From NCBI GenBank assembly GCA_029266795.1, contig JAQSWE010000194.1, positions 1 to 5,298 on the forward strand: a DNA stretch of 5,298 nt, given 5' to 3'. This DNA comes from Alphaproteobacteria bacterium. GTDB lineage: Bacteria; Pseudomonadota; Alphaproteobacteria; Micavibrionales; UBA2020. The notes beneath the pieces were generated by a model. The model did not search any database. It was given only the letters and a program-made list of their open reading frames with translations, and had not been told where the DNA came from. Below are positions 4,770-5,298 of this stretch, piece by piece. Numbering within the stretch: the stretch's first letter is position 1; each line of letters starts with the position of its first letter. The position numbers and the translations under genes are program-made.

Positions 4770-5285
4770 TTATTTGCTGCCGCGCGCCTGAGCGACATAA
4801 CCCGGCAGATACTGCGTCAGCTGCACTGCCGCCTCCGCTAGTCTTGCCTGAAGATCAATGCAAGTCTCGGGCAAAGGAAAAGGAATGCTGATCGCAAGCG
4901 GCAGCCCGCCGATCTCCGCGCCGGTTTGCTTTGTCATCTGCATGGTCACAGCGCCGGCACCTTTTGTTTCACCGCCGACTGTTTCGCTGAAGCTTGAAAA
5001 AGTGAATTGTAACACCAGTGCATTGACATCGTCTTTCGCGACGTTTTGCGCGGAGACAACTGATATACCCGGGGTCTGCGCCATCATTTTCTGTACAGCG
5101 GGCAGGATTTCCGAAGGCTGGAGTTCCTCCGAAAGGCCCATCACCATGCAAGTGTTGCTCAGCGTTTCATCCACAACAATACTCGTGACGCCCTTCAGGT
5201 AATCCAGGTTTTCTTCGCCAGCGCGTGCCGGAAAAGAATATAAGGAAAGCACAAGTATAGCCGCAGCAATAGACAGCAGCCTCAT
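4770..5285 (-). CDS. Secreted or periplasmic protein of unknown function
   Basis: This 171-residue protein has a clear signal peptide: MRLL, a hydrophobic core (about 4-17), and a likely cleavage after PARA (residue 22). The mature part has about 149 residues with alternating hydrophobic stretches (34-40, 88-96, 112-117, 129-137) that suggest beta structure, and helical ends. It has two cysteines, Cys46 and Cys142, which could form a disulfide in the periplasm. No metal-binding or catalytic motif is evident and I do not recognise a family. The ATG has AAGGTGA 6 nt upstream (5292-5298). It lies 115 nt upstream of the metallopeptidase gene on the same strand, so the two may be co-transcribed or separate; a functional link is not shown. 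Confidence 0.75.
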   Translation of the reverse strand: MRLLSIAAAILVLSLYSFPARAGEENLDYLKGVTSIVVDETLSNTCMVMGLSEELQPSEILPAVQKMMAQTPGISVVSAQNVAKDDVNALVLQFTFSSFSETVGGETKGAGAVTMQMTKQTGAEIGGLPLAISIPFPLPETCIDLQARLAEAAVQLTQYLPGYVAQARGSK

Positions 5286-5298
5286 ATTACTTCACCTT

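Overview
The window is ordinary bacterial chromosome, moderately GC-rich and densely packed, most likely from an alphaproteobacterium. That assignment is an inference. It rests on the ECF sigma / short one-helix membrane protein / periplasmic heavy-metal-sensor cassette, on the sensor's N-terminal segment, and on an OsmC-associated type of alpha/beta hydrolase. No tRNA, rRNA, CRISPR array, insertion sequence or phage gene was seen.

Left part, minus strand (about 1-1797). A tight operon is read right to left: an ECF sigma factor, a 157-residue one-helix membrane protein that is probably the anti-sigma factor, a 204-residue membrane-anchored periplasmic sensor of the CnrX/Spy-like class, and the first 23 codons of an exported protein cut off by the window edge. 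The first two genes overlap by ATGA and the next pair abut as TAA|ATG. The truncated gene starts with TTG, has a strong ribosome binding site, and that site lies inside a hairpin.

Divergent control region (about 1798-2030). It separates the sigma operon from a plus-strand gene for an exported Spy/CpxP-like protein (2031-2594). It holds a 9-bp element in opposite orientations facing the two transcription units, three copies of a CCAATT(C/T)CT element, and AT-rich repeats. The simplest model is that envelope stress or metal is sensed by the membrane pair, the sigma factor is released, and the operon and the divergent Spy-like gene are induced. The gene identities support this model, but the promoter assignments are tentative.

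Middle and right. A strong intrinsic terminator (2607-2652) ends the Spy-like gene. A possibly leaderless gene for a stand-alone alpha/beta hydrolase (2668-3444) follows. It resembles the hydrolase half of hydrolase-OsmC fusion proteins but has no OsmC domain. It converges, with one base between stop codons, on a 402-residue protein of unknown family with a HELGH...ECEAD zinc-peptidase signature (minus strand, 3446-4654). Upstream of that on the same strand is a 171-residue secreted protein of unknown function (4770-5285).

The most interesting parts are the complete sigma/anti-sigma/sensor cassette with its divergent target, and the unassigned metallopeptidase. Neither amounts to proof of a new system.
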